Positions 25,528 to 34,321 of a stretch of DNA of 64,000 nucleotides are shown one piece after another. The position numbers and the translations under genes were made by a program. Position 1 is the stretch's first letter. Every line of letters starts with the position of its first letter. The stretch is from CALDSL01 sp039810245 (GTDB taxonomy: Bacteria; Chloroflexota; Anaerolineae; Anaerolineales; Anaerolineaceae): the NCBI GenBank assembly GCA_039810245.1, contig JBDHWQ010000003.1, forward strand, positions 1-64,000, read 5' to 3'. The notes beneath the pieces were generated by a model. The model did no database searches. It was not told where the DNA came from and worked only from the letters and a program-made list of their open reading frames with translations.

Positions 25528-26487
25528 ATGGATATCTTCTTCCAACAGGTGATTAACGGTATTACCGTGGGCTGCCTGTACGCGCTGGTGGCGCTTGGGT
25601 ACAGCATGGTCTACGGCGTGCTGAAAATGGTCAACTTTGCGCACGGCGAGCTGTTTATGCTGGGCCCGATGTTCTCGCTGTTCGTCCTGCAGGCAATGGG
25701 CCTGGTCACCGGCCGGCTGAATTCGATCACCGGCAACCCCAGTACCCCCTTGCTGGTTGGCCTGATGGCGCTGTGTTTCCTGGTGGGCTCGGCGTTTGCC
25801 GCGCTGATTGGCCTGGCGATGGAGCGCGTGGTGTATCGACCGCTGCGCAATCGCAATGCCGCCATGGAAATCTCGATGATCGCCGCGATGGGTGTTTCGC
25901 TCTTCCTGCAGAACGCCGCCATGCTGGTCTTCGGCCGCCTGCAAAAAGGCTACCCAACGATGATCGAGACCAAGTTCTACACCGTGGGTGGCGCCAGCTT
26001 CTCCAATATCCAGGTTTTCATCCTGATCTTTGTCGCCATCCTGCTGATCGGCCTCAGCTACCTGGTCAACAAGACCTACATGGGCCGCAACTTCCGCGCC
26101 GTAGCGCTCGATCGCTGCGCTTCGGGCCTGATGGGCGTCAACGTCAACGCGGTGGTAGCCTTCGTCTTTATCCTCGGGCCGGCCATCGGCGCCGCCAGCG
26201 GCGTGCTGTACGCGATGCAGTACAGCCAGGTGTACTACCTGATGGGCGCAGTGGTCGGCATGAAGGGCTGGATTGCCGCTATCATCGGCGGCATTGGCAA
26301 CGTCAAGGGCGCGGTGGTGGGCGGTTTCCTGCTGGGCCTGTTTGAGGTGCTGGGCGGCGGCTACCTGCCGCTGCTTACCGGCGGCAACCTGGGCGCGGAA
26401 TACCGCAATATCTTCGCCTTTGTCATGCTGATTGTGGTCTTGCTGGTTCGCCCGCAGGGCCTGTTTGGAAAGCGAGGGATTGCATGA
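25528..26487 (+). CDS. livH: Branched-chain-type ABC transporter permease LivH
   Basis: The 319-residue inner-membrane protein begins with the LivH hallmark (QQVINGITVGCLYALVALGYSMVYGVLKMVNFAHGE region) and has about eight membrane helices, plus the EAA-like cytoplasmic loop TYMGRNFRAVALDRCASGLMG. It forms the channel with LivM. GAAAGGGTG precedes the ATG, and the stop overlaps the livM start by four bases. Confidence 0.93.
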   Translation: MDIFFQQVINGITVGCLYALVALGYSMVYGVLKMVNFAHGELFMLGPMFSLFVLQAMGLVTGRLNSITGNPSTPLLVGLMALCFLVGSAFAALIGLAMERVVYRPLRNRNAAMEISMIAAMGVSLFLQNAAMLVFGRLQKGYPTMIETKFYTVGGASFSNIQVFILIFVAILLIGLSYLVNKTYMGRNFRAVALDRCASGLMGVNVNAVVAFVFILGPAIGAASGVLYAMQYSQVYYLMGAVVGMKGWIAAIIGGIGNVKGAVVGGFLLGLFEVLGGGYLPLLTGGNLGAEYRNIFAFVMLIVVLLVRPQGLFGKRGIA

Positions 26488-27548
26488 AGACCCCTGGCAT
26501 TCGCGCAAAACTACAGCAGGGCATTGACCGGCTCAACGCCCACCCGGTGGGCCGGTATGTGATCCCGGCGGTGGCGGTGCTTATCGCCGCGCTGGTGCCC
26601 ACCTTTATTCAAAGCAACTACTGGATCCGCGTGCTCGATTCAGCGCTGATCTACACCATGATGGCGCTGGGCCTGAACGTGATGCTGGGCTACACCGGCC
26701 TGCTCAACCTGGGCTACGCGGCCTACTTTGCCATCGGCGCGTACATGTGGGCCATCCTGGGCTCGCCGCAGTACGATATCCACTGGAACTTCTGGGTGGT
26801 ATTCTTCCTGGCCGGCCTGGCGGCCGGCGTGGCCGCCTACCTGCTGGCCATCCCCGGCCTGGGGTTGAAAGGCGACTACCTGGCGCTGGTGACCATTGGG
26901 TTTGGCGAGTCGATCCGCATCCTGGCCAACAATATGTCTCTGACCAACTCGGCGATGGGCATCACCCAGATCGACCCGATGAGCTTTGGGCCGTTGAAAG
27001 CCAACACGGTACAGGATTACTACTACGTACTGCTGGCAATCATCGTGATTATGATGATCGTCTTTAAGCGGATGGAGAATTCACGCATCGGCAATGCGTG
27101 GATGGCCATCCGCGAAGACGAGATGGCGGCCGAATCGATGGGCGTGGACACGCGCAACCTCAAGCTGCTGTCGTGTTTCATCGCCGCCATTCCGGCCGGC
27201 ATGGCGGGGGTGATGTTCGCAGCCACCCAGACCTACGTCTCGCCGGTCAGCTTCACCTTCAACGAGTCGATCATGATCGTGGCGATGGTGATTGTGGGCG
27301 GGCGCGCCAACGTGTTTGGTGTGGTGCTGGGCGGCATGCTGCTGATGGTGCTGCCTGAACCACTGCGCGGCTCCTTCTTCGACAGCGCGCGCATCCTCAT
27401 CTACGGCCTGCTGCTGGTATTGATGATGATCTTCCGCCCGCAGGGCTTCTGGCCGCGCCAGTACCGCGGCGTAAAGAAGCTGAACGGCAAAAAGGTGGGA
27501 GAAACCATCGAAGCCGAGCCGGCTGCCGCTGGCGGCGTGCAATCATAG
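26484..27548 (+). CDS. livM: Branched-chain-type ABC transporter permease LivM
   Basis: The 354-residue permease has the LivM signature MALGLNVMLGYTGLLNLGYAAYFAIGAY in its first third and the cytoplasmic coupling loop IGNAWMAIREDEMAAESMGV. It overlaps livH by ATGA and is 10 bases ahead of livG. A short Lys/Glu/Ala tail follows the last helix. Confidence 0.93.
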   Translation: MKTPGIRAKLQQGIDRLNAHPVGRYVIPAVAVLIAALVPTFIQSNYWIRVLDSALIYTMMALGLNVMLGYTGLLNLGYAAYFAIGAYMWAILGSPQYDIHWNFWVVFFLAGLAAGVAAYLLAIPGLGLKGDYLALVTIGFGESIRILANNMSLTNSAMGITQIDPMSFGPLKANTVQDYYYVLLAIIVIMMIVFKRMENSRIGNAWMAIREDEMAAESMGVDTRNLKLLSCFIAAIPAGMAGVMFAATQTYVSPVSFTFNESIMIVAMVIVGGRANVFGVVLGGMLLMVLPEPLRGSFFDSARILIYGLLLVLMMIFRPQGFWPRQYRGVKKLNGKKVGETIEAEPAAAGGVQS

Positions 27549-27558
27549 GAGAACCGAT

Positions 27559-28398
27559 ATGCAAACCAACGGCAATGGTTCGAATGGCAATGGTAACGGA
27601 AACGGAAAGCGTGGCGATGTGATCCTGGAAGTGCAGAACGTGTCGCGCTTCTTTGGCGCGCTCAAGGCCATCAATGGCGTCAGTTTTGAAGTGAAGCGCG
27701 GGCAGGTGTTCTCGATCATCGGCCCGAACGGCGCGGGAAAGACCACCATGTTCAATGTGGTCACGGGCATCTACCCGGCCTCGGGTGGTGACGTGATCTT
27801 TGAGGGCCGCAACCTGAAAGGGCTGCCGGCTCACAAGGTGACCGAGCTGGGCATGGCGCGCACCTACCAGATCGTGCGCCTGTTTGACAACATGAGCGTG
27901 CTGGAAAACACCATGGTGGGCTTCTACTGCCGCATTAAGGCCGGGGTGTGGGATATCATCCTCAACCTGCCGCGCGCCAAAAATGAGCGCAAGCTGGCGC
28001 GTGAAAAGAGCATTGAGCTGCTGGAGCGCGTGGGCCTGGGCGACTACAAAGATGTTCTGGCGTCCAGCCTGCCCCTGGGGCTGCGCAAGCGCCTGCAGGT
28101 TGCGCGCGCCCTGGCCACCAACCCCAAGATCCTGCTGCTGGATGAGCCTACCGGCGGCATGAACCCCAGCGAGAAGGCCGATATGATGTACCTGATCGAC
28201 CGGCTGCGCAACGACGGGCTGACCGTGCTGCTGGTGGAGCACGATATGGGCGTGATCATGGGCATCTCAGACTGGATCGTCGTGCTGGATTACGGCGAGA
28301 AGATCGCCGAGGGCAAACCGGCCGAAATCCAGGCTAACCCGCGCGTCATTGAGGCATATTTGGGAAGAGGTTTGGAAAATGAGCCTGTTACAGATTGA
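27559..28398 (+). CDS. livG: Branched-chain-type ABC transporter ATPase LivG
   Basis: The 279-residue ATPase has an Asn/Gly-rich leader, Walker A GPNGAGKTT, a degenerate ABC signature (LPLGLRKRLQVARAL, in place of LSGGQ, as is common in LivG), Walker B LLLDEPTGGMNP and switch His in VEHDMG. It energises the Liv-type importer. AGGAGAACC precedes the ATG, and its end overlaps livF by 20 bases. Confidence 0.93.
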   Translation: MQTNGNGSNGNGNGNGKRGDVILEVQNVSRFFGALKAINGVSFEVKRGQVFSIIGPNGAGKTTMFNVVTGIYPASGGDVIFEGRNLKGLPAHKVTELGMARTYQIVRLFDNMSVLENTMVGFYCRIKAGVWDIILNLPRAKNERKLAREKSIELLERVGLGDYKDVLASSLPLGLRKRLQVARALATNPKILLLDEPTGGMNPSEKADMMYLIDRLRNDGLTVLLVEHDMGVIMGISDWIVVLDYGEKIAEGKPAEIQANPRVIEAYLGRGLENEPVTD

Positions 28399-29092
28399 CA
28401 AACTCGTGACCAAATACGGGCAGGTAGTAGCCCTGGACGGCATTTCGCTGGACGTAAACGAAGGCGAGATCGTGGCGCTGATCGGCAGCAACGGCGCGGG
28501 CAAGAGCACCACGCTGATGACCATTTCCGGCTGGGTCAAGTCGGCGGGCGGCAAAATTACATTCGACGGCAAGGAAATCCAGGGCCAGCCGATGCATAAG
28601 ATTGTCGAGGCGGGCCTTTCACAGTGCCCCGAGGGACGGCGCATCTTCTCAGAAATGTCGGTGGAAGAAAACCTGCTCATGGGGTACTATTCCAGCCGCA
28701 AAGAGAAGAAAGCTGAACAGGCCATGGAGCGCGTGTTTGACCTGTTCCCCATCCTCAAAGAGCGCCGCAAGCAGGAAGGCAGCACGCTCTCCGGCGGCCA
28801 ACAGCAGATGCTGGCCATCGGCCGCGCGCTGATGAGCAAGCCGCGCCTGCTGATGCTGGATGAGCCTTCGCTGGGCCTGGCACCGCTGCTGGTGGAAAAG
28901 GTGTTTGAGACCATCAAGGCTATCCATGATACCGGCACGACGGTGCTGCTGGTGGAACAGAACGCGCGCGCCGCGCTGTCCATCGCCGATCGCGCCTACG
29001 TGATGGAAGTCGGTCACATTACTGTGCAAGGCACCGGCCGCGAGCTGCTGAAGAATGATGTCGTGCGCAAGGCTTACCTGGGCGGCAAATAA
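28379..29092 (+). CDS. livF: Branched-chain-type ABC transporter ATPase LivF
   Basis: The 237-residue ATPase has Walker A GSNGAGKST, signature LSGGQQQ, Walker B LLMLDEPSLGLAP and switch motif VEQNARAAL. The start at 28379 (MSLLQIDKL) is chosen over an ATG 30 bases upstream because family homology begins there and GGAAA precedes it. It overlaps livG by 20 bases, which implies translational coupling. Confidence 0.93.
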   Translation: MSLLQIDKLVTKYGQVVALDGISLDVNEGEIVALIGSNGAGKSTTLMTISGWVKSAGGKITFDGKEIQGQPMHKIVEAGLSQCPEGRRIFSEMSVEENLLMGYYSSRKEKKAEQAMERVFDLFPILKERRKQEGSTLSGGQQQMLAIGRALMSKPRLLMLDEPSLGLAPLLVEKVFETIKAIHDTGTTVLLVEQNARAALSIADRAYVMEVGHITVQGTGRELLKNDVVRKAYLGGK

Positions 29093-29104
29093 GTTCTGTA
29101 AGAA

Positions 29105-29177
29105 GTACCGTCCCGTAAGGGCATTCCCGGAAGGACGCCGGGACGGTGCGGGACGATGTGAGCTTGTCGAAGGGTAC
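29105..29177 (-). repeat. 73-bp dispersed intergenic repeat, copy 2
   Basis: The reverse complement of this stretch matches the copy at 2312-2384 over its full 73 bp, with scattered differences. The ends GTACC and GGGTAC are complementary to each other, as in copy 1. It lies between livF and a proline racemase family gene and could split the transcription unit there. Confidence 0.75.
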
Positions 29178-29212
29178 GCAATGGGAGTACGGGCTAGCAA
29201 ACAGGAGCGGCT

Positions 29213-30250
29213 GTGCGTCTTAACAAAATCTTTACCGTGGTAGATGCGCATACCGAGGGCAACCCCGAGCGGGTGGTGATCAGCGGCATTCCGCCCATCC
29301 CCGGTGACAGCATGCTGGAGAAGGGGCGCTATGTGCGCGCGCATCTCGACCACCTGCGCACCTTCTTCACGCATGAGCCACGCGGCCATGAGAATATGTA
29401 CGCCGCGCTGGTTACCCCACCGGCCGATCCGCGCGCGCAGTTTGGTATCCTCTACCTGGAGCCGGGCGGCTACGCCACTATGTGCGGCCATGGAACCATC
29501 GCCATCTGCACCGTACTGGTGGAAATGGGGCTGGTGGAGGCGGTTGAACCGCAAACCTGCATCACGCTGGACACACCCGCCGGGCTGGTGGAAGCCGTGG
29601 TGCACGTGCGCGGCGGTATGGCGCACGCGGTGACGGTGCGCAACGTGCCTTCGTTTCTTTATAAGGGTGACGTGCGCGTGGATGTGCCCGGGCTGGGCCG
29701 CCTGAAGCTGGATATCGCTTATGGCGGCAACTTCTACGCCATCCTGCCGGCGCGCAGCGTGGGGCTGGAAGTAGACAAAAAATACTTCCGCGCGTTGGTA
29801 GATGCCGGCACGCGCATCTGGCAGGCGGTGAACGAGCAGGTGGAAATCCGCCATCCGCTGCTGCCCGAGATCAACTGCGTCAACTACACCGAGTTCTCCG
29901 GCCCACCGCAGCACCCGGATGCCGCGGCCAAAAACGCGGTGGTCGTCCCGCCCTCGGGCATGGACCGCTCACCGTGCGGCACGGGCACCAGCGCCAAGAT
30001 GGCGACGCTGTACGCGCGTGGCGAGCTGGAGCTGCGCCAGAAATTCGTGCACGAAAGCATTATCGGCAGCCTGTACACCGGCGAGTTACTGGAAGAAACG
30101 CGCGTGGGCAGTTTCCCCGCCGTGATCCCCACCATCACCGGCAGCGCGTATATCATGGGCATCCACCAGCTCGCGCTCGATCCCGCCGACCCGTTCCCGA
30201 ACGGTTACAGCCTGGATAAGCCCGCGAAATTGTACGGTTTTGACTTCTAA
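29213..30250 (+). CDS. Proline racemase superfamily enzyme, Cys/Cys type, second copy
   Basis: The 345-residue protein has catalytic Cys residues in MCGHGT and SPCGTGTSA, as in the paralogue at 21975, so it is a racemase or epimerase rather than a Cys/Thr dehydratase. It precedes the aconitase X gene by 20 bases, which raises the possibility of a 3-hydroxyproline epimerase role, whereas the first copy could act on 4-hydroxyproline. It starts with GTG, with AGGAG about six bases upstream. Assignment of the two copies to different isomers is inference. Confidence 0.88.
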   Translation: MRLNKIFTVVDAHTEGNPERVVISGIPPIPGDSMLEKGRYVRAHLDHLRTFFTHEPRGHENMYAALVTPPADPRAQFGILYLEPGGYATMCGHGTIAICTVLVEMGLVEAVEPQTCITLDTPAGLVEAVVHVRGGMAHAVTVRNVPSFLYKGDVRVDVPGLGRLKLDIAYGGNFYAILPARSVGLEVDKKYFRALVDAGTRIWQAVNEQVEIRHPLLPEINCVNYTEFSGPPQHPDAAAKNAVVVPPSGMDRSPCGTGTSAKMATLYARGELELRQKFVHESIIGSLYTGELLEETRVGSFPAVIPTITGSAYIMGIHQLALDPADPFPNGYSLDKPAKLYGFDF

Positions 30251-30270
30251 ATCTATCTTAAGGACCTCGC

Positions 30271-32073
30271 ATGGCGCTCCACCTTACTGCATCTGATCAT
30301 GAAATCCTCAATGGCAGCCACGGCCCGGCTGCACAGCTTGCCATGCGCGTACTGGTGCGTATGGGCGAGATTCTAGGCGCGGAGCGCATGATCGACATCA
30401 CCCAGGCGCACATCGACGGCTGCGCGCTGATGAGCGAAACTGCCCTGGCTTTCGCCGAGCGCATGGCCGCGCTGGGCGCAAGAACCGCCGTACCCACCAC
30501 GCTGAATATGATCCCGCTCGACCTGCGCCAGTGGCAGCAGCAGGGCATCTCGCAGGAATATGGCGAGCGCGCCACGCGCCTGGCGCAGGCCTATGAAAGC
30601 ATGGGTTGTATTCCCACCTGGACCTGCGCGCCCTACCAGGGCTACCTGGCGCCGCGCTTCGGCCAGCAGATCGCCTGGGGTGAATCCAACGCCATCGCCT
30701 ACGCCAATTCGGTGCTGGGCGCGCGCACTGAGCGCTACGCCGACTTCCTCGACCTGTGCGCCGCGGTAGCCGGGCGCGTACCCGAGATTGGCCTGCACCG
30801 GGTCGAAAATCGCCGCGGGCAGGTTCTGGTGCGTCTGGCCGGTTTCGACGCGGCCGCCTTTGCCGGAGATATCTTCTACACGGCGCTGGGCTTCCTGTTG
30901 GGGCGCATTGCCCGCCGCAGAATCCCGGTGGTAGATGGGCTGGAAGCCGTACCCACCAGTGACCAGCTCAAGGCGCTGGGGGCCAGCGCGGCCTCTTCCG
31001 GCGCGGTGGGGCTGTTTCACATTGTGGGTGTCACCCCCGAAGCGCCTACCTTAGAAGCTGCTTTCCAGAACCAGGCTCCGCAGCAGGTTGTGGAGCTGAC
31101 CCCGGCCGACATTGCGGCCGCATTGCGCGAGCTGAGCACGCTGCCGCCCGGAGCGCAGCCGCTGGATGCGGTGGTGCTGGGCTGTCCGCATTTCTCGTTT
31201 GATGAGTTCCGCCAGCTTGCGGCGGCCATCGAACGTGTGGGTGCGGCGCGCCACCCGCGCGTACGCTTTCTGGTAATTACCAACCGCGCCACGCAGGGTC
31301 TGCTGCAGGGCAGCCGCGAGGCGCAGATTCTGGCCGGATTTGGCGTGGAAATTGCCTATGATACCTGCGTGTTCCACTGCCCGCTGCTCAGCGAAGATAC
31401 GCGCGTGACGATGACCAATTCCGGGAAATGGGCCTATTACGCGCCGGGTGAGCTGAGTGCGGGGGTAGTTTTTGGCAGCCTGGACGAATGCGTGCACGCC
31501 GCGGTGGATGGCAGCGTGCAGGGGCCGGCCGCCGGCGCGGATGCCGCGCCGCTGCGCGAATTTCCACAGCCTGCCGACCCGCTGGCGCCAGCCTTTACCG
31601 CTGGCCTGCCGCGCGTGGGGCGGCGCATGGTGGGCCGCGCGCTGGTTTCGGGCGCGGCGCGCGGTCAAGCTGTAGTTTCTCGCCAGCCGCTCAGCTTTTG
31701 GGGCGGGGTCAATGCCGCCACCGGCGAGGTGATTGACCGCCGGCACGATTGTTCCGGCAAGCTGCTGGCCGGCAAGGTGTTTGTCTTTCCGACCGGGCGC
31801 GGCTCCAGCACCGGCAGCGCCGTGCTGCTGGAAGCTATCCATAACGGCGTGGCCCCGGCGGCGATCATTAACGTCCAGGCGGATGCCATCCTCTCGCTCG
31901 GCGTGGTGATTGCCGAGACATTTTTTGAAAAAACCATCCCGGTAGTCATACTCGGCGCCAGTGATTTCGAGCGCATCCAGGATGGCGATACGGTGCAGGT
32001 ATACCCGGACGGGAGTGTGGTCATCTCCCCCGGTGAAACCAACCCCGCCGCTGGCGAGGCTGGAACGCTATAG
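30271..32073 (+). CDS. Aconitase X, candidate cis-3-hydroxy-L-proline dehydratase (large and small domains fused)
   Basis: The 600-residue protein has the AcnX large domain (DUF521, about 1-415) with Cys-containing segments such as CIPTWTCAPYQGY, WGESNAIAYANS and the C-terminal FHCPLLSEDTRVTMTNSGKWAYY. The AcnX small domain (DUF126, about 455-590) follows with VFPTGRGSSTGS. Bacterial fused AcnX proteins are established cis-3-hydroxy-L-proline dehydratases yielding delta1-pyrroline-2-carboxylate, with an aconitase-like Fe-S site. The product would feed the OCD-family reductase of the other arm. AAGGACC precedes the ATG. The family call is firm; the exact substrate is by family and context. Confidence 0.88.
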   Translation: MALHLTASDHEILNGSHGPAAQLAMRVLVRMGEILGAERMIDITQAHIDGCALMSETALAFAERMAALGARTAVPTTLNMIPLDLRQWQQQGISQEYGERATRLAQAYESMGCIPTWTCAPYQGYLAPRFGQQIAWGESNAIAYANSVLGARTERYADFLDLCAAVAGRVPEIGLHRVENRRGQVLVRLAGFDAAAFAGDIFYTALGFLLGRIARRRIPVVDGLEAVPTSDQLKALGASAASSGAVGLFHIVGVTPEAPTLEAAFQNQAPQQVVELTPADIAAALRELSTLPPGAQPLDAVVLGCPHFSFDEFRQLAAAIERVGAARHPRVRFLVITNRATQGLLQGSREAQILAGFGVEIAYDTCVFHCPLLSEDTRVTMTNSGKWAYYAPGELSAGVVFGSLDECVHAAVDGSVQGPAAGADAAPLREFPQPADPLAPAFTAGLPRVGRRMVGRALVSGAARGQAVVSRQPLSFWGGVNAATGEVIDRRHDCSGKLLAGKVFVFPTGRGSSTGSAVLLEAIHNGVAPAAIINVQADAILSLGVVIAETFFEKTIPVVILGASDFERIQDGDTVQVYPDGSVVISPGETNPAAGEAGTL

Positions 32074-32086
32074 ACCGGAGAATCGT

Positions 32087-32407
32087 ATGCGCATCGAGCA
32101 TCATCCCATACTAGGCGAACTGGAAGAAGCACTACTAGTCGAAATATATTTAGACGGCGTCCCGATCCCGGCCCGGGAAGGGGAGCCCATCGCATCGGCC
32201 TTACTGGCCGCGGGCAAACAGGTGTTTCGCTATACGACCAAGCGCCATACCGCGCGGGGTATCTTCTGCGGCATCGGCCGCTGCACCGACTGCATGATGG
32301 TGGTAGACGGCCTGCCCAATGTGCGCACCTGCGTTACCCCGGTGCGCGCCGGGATGCGCGTGGAAACCCAATACGGGCTGGACAGCACCCGCGAGGTGAA
32401 GCCATGA
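32087..32407 (+). CDS. [2Fe-2S] small subunit of an amino-acid dehydrogenase complex (HcnA/LhpF-like)
   Basis: The 106-residue protein has a plant-type [2Fe-2S] fold with ligands in GIFCGIGRCTDCMMVVDG and a later Cys in RTCVTPV. It resembles the small subunit of hydrogen-cyanide-synthase-like and D-hydroxyproline dehydrogenase complexes. The ATG at 32087 (CGGAG upstream) is chosen; the open frame is longer but its first part overlaps the AcnX gene. It overlaps the next gene by ATGA, starting a five-gene dehydrogenase module. Confidence 0.87.
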   Translation: MRIEHHPILGELEEALLVEIYLDGVPIPAREGEPIASALLAAGKQVFRYTTKRHTARGIFCGIGRCTDCMMVVDGLPNVRTCVTPVRAGMRVETQYGLDSTREVKP

Positions 32408-33501
32408 AGCACACCGAGCTGGCAGTGGTAGGCGGCGGCCCCGCGGGCCTTTCGGCGGCGATTGAAGCTGCGCGCGCCGGCGTGCAGGTAACCCTGATTG
32501 ACGAGAATGACCGTCCCGGCGGGCAGCTTTTCAAACAGATCCACAAGTTCTTTGGATCGAAAGATCATTATGCCGGAACGCGCGGCATTGACATCGGCAA
32601 GCACCTGCTCGAAGAAGTGGCGCAGTGCGGCGCCGAAGTGATGCTCAATTCGGTGGTCTACGGGCTGTTCAAAGACCATACCCTGGGCGTTATTCGTGAT
32701 GGCAAAAACACGCTGCTTCAGGCCGACCGCATTGTGGTGGCCACCGGGGCGGTGGAAAACGCGCTGGTCTTCCCCGGTTGGGAGCTGGCGGGCGTGATGG
32801 GCGCCGGAGCAGTGCAGACGATGGTCAACGTGCACCGCGTGCTGCCGGGCAAGCGCATTCTCATGGTCGGCTCGGGCAATGTCGGGTTGATCGTCACCTA
32901 CCAGCTCCTGCAGGCCGGGGCGCAGGTGGTCGGCATTGTTGAGGCCGCGCCGCGGCTGGGCGGATACGCCGTGCACGCGGGCAAAGTCTGCCGCCGCGGT
33001 GTACCGATCATGACCTCGACTACCGTCAAGCGCGCGTTGGGCAGTGAAATGGTTGAGCAGGCCGAGCTGGTTTCGCTGGACGCGGGCTGGAAGCCCATCC
33101 CCGGCACCGAGCGGCTGGTGGACGTAGATGTGATCTGCCTGGCGTGCGGCCTGTCGCCGCTCTCCGAGCTGCTGTGGATGGCCGGTGCCGAGTTCTCGTA
33201 CATCCCGCAGTTGGGCGGCCACCTGGCGCACCACGACCCGGACATGGAAACCACCGTTCCGGGGCTGTACGTGGCCGGCGACGTGGCCGGGGTGGAAGAA
33301 GCCTCTACCGCGATTGAAGAAGGCCGGCTGGCCGGCACGGCCGCGGCTGAATCGTTGGGCAAGCTGGGCGCGCTGGATGCCAAGGCGCGCAAGGAAGCGA
33401 TCTGGAAGCGGCTGAATGATCTGCGCGCCGGGCCGTTTGGCGAGGGTCGTAAGGAAGCCAAAGAAAAATTAATGTATGGAGGTGGCGCATGGCGCTATTA
33501 A
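32404..33501 (+). CDS. FAD/NAD(P)-dependent oxidoreductase subunit (HcnB/LhpE-like)
   Basis: The 365-residue flavoprotein has an N-terminal FAD motif (VVGGGPAGLSAAIEAARAG) and a second Rossmann motif (LMVGSGNVGLIVTYQLLQ) near residue 165, plus a C-terminal FAD-binding GDVAGVEEASTAIEEGRLAG segment. It corresponds to the electron-transfer subunit of D-hydroxyproline, dye-linked proline and HCN-synthase-type dehydrogenases. Unlike the paralogue at 39742 it lacks a fused BFD-type [2Fe-2S] domain, which is instead a separate gene at 33989. Confidence 0.87.
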   Translation: MKHTELAVVGGGPAGLSAAIEAARAGVQVTLIDENDRPGGQLFKQIHKFFGSKDHYAGTRGIDIGKHLLEEVAQCGAEVMLNSVVYGLFKDHTLGVIRDGKNTLLQADRIVVATGAVENALVFPGWELAGVMGAGAVQTMVNVHRVLPGKRILMVGSGNVGLIVTYQLLQAGAQVVGIVEAAPRLGGYAVHAGKVCRRGVPIMTSTTVKRALGSEMVEQAELVSLDAGWKPIPGTERLVDVDVICLACGLSPLSELLWMAGAEFSYIPQLGGHLAHHDPDMETTVPGLYVAGDVAGVEEASTAIEEGRLAGTAAAESLGKLGALDAKARKEAIWKRLNDLRAGPFGEGRKEAKEKLMYGGGAWRY

Positions 33502-33986
33502 AGAACGGATACCTGAGCCTGGAAGAGATCGAAGCCCTGCCGGGCGTGCCTTCGGCCGAACGGCTGGCCAAAGGCCCGGTGGTGGTCATCGAGTGCGCTC
33601 AGGAGATCCCCTGCAACCCGTGCGTGGACGCCTGCAACAAAGACGCCATCCACCTGGAAGAATCGATCACCAACCTGCCGGTGCTGGAAGAAGAAAAATG
33701 TGGCGGCTGCGGTCTGTGCATCGCCGTGTGCCCGGGGCAGGCCATCTTCGTTGTCGACGCTACCTACTCGGAGAGCGAAGGCACGGTGCAGATGCCCTAT
33801 GAATATTATCCGCTGCCGAAAGTGGGCGACGTGGTGGATGGGCTCAACCGCGCCGGGGAAGCGGTGTGCGCGGGGCGCGTGCTGCGCGTTATCAACAGCA
33901 AGCGCCACGACCATACCCCGGTGATTACCCTGGCCGTGCCCAAAGACCAGGTGATGCAAGTGCGCTCGCTGATGCCAAGGAGCTGA
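33489..33986 (+). CDS. Ferredoxin-like protein with two [4Fe-4S] sites, dehydrogenase subunit
   Basis: The 165-residue protein has a first Cys cluster (ECAQEIPCNPCVDAC) and a second, classic CGGCGLCIAVCPG motif, consistent with two [4Fe-4S] clusters, followed by a roughly 60-residue C-terminal domain. It should carry electrons from the flavin subunits to an external acceptor. It overlaps the upstream gene by 13 bases, with GGAGGTGG just ahead of its ATG. Similar delta-type subunits occur in archaeal dye-linked proline dehydrogenases. Confidence 0.83.
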   Translation: MALLKNGYLSLEEIEALPGVPSAERLAKGPVVVIECAQEIPCNPCVDACNKDAIHLEESITNLPVLEEEKCGGCGLCIAVCPGQAIFVVDATYSESEGTVQMPYEYYPLPKVGDVVDGLNRAGEAVCAGRVLRVINSKRHDHTPVITLAVPKDQVMQVRSLMPRS

Positions 33987-33988
33987 TG

Positions 33989-34321
33989 ATGGACAACACG
34001 TTGAAAGAATCGGTCGCCTGCGGGTGCGAGATCCAGAGCGAAGACTGGGATTTGATCGTCTGCCGCTGCGAAGAAGTGACCCGCGGCGATATCCTGCGCG
34101 CCATTAACGAGGGCGCGACCACGGTGGAAGAGATCAAGCGCCGCACCCGCGCCGGCATGGGCCTGTGCCAGTCGAAGACCTGCTGCCGCTCGGTGCAGAA
34201 AATTATCGCGGAAGTCACCGGCCAGCCGGTTTCGAACATCCCGCCGTTTACCTCGCGTCCACCGGCCCGCCCGGTGTCAATCGCGGTTCTGGCAAGCTTA
34301 TCTGAGGAGGACCCCGAATGA
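33989..34321 (+). CDS. BFD-like [2Fe-2S]-binding protein, dehydrogenase subunit
   Basis: The 110-residue protein contains the Fer2_BFD fold: ligands in VCRCEEVTRGDILRAI and GLCQSKTCC, with the signature TRAGMG between them. This domain is often fused to the C-terminus of HcnB-like subunits; here it is free-standing. Two adjacent ATGs exist, and 33989 is chosen because AAGGAG is then about six bases away. It overlaps the next gene by ATGA. Confidence 0.8.
   Translation: MDNTLKESVACGCEIQSEDWDLIVCRCEEVTRGDILRAINEGATTVEEIKRRTRAGMGLCQSKTCCRSVQKIIAEVTGQPVSNIPPFTSRPPARPVSIAVLASLSEEDPE

Noticed and set aside
29213..30250. Assigning the second Cys/Cys enzyme as a 3-hydroxyproline dehydratase because it sits by AcnX
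   Set aside because: Dehydratases of this superfamily have Thr at the second position; this protein has Cys, so racemase or epimerase is more likely.
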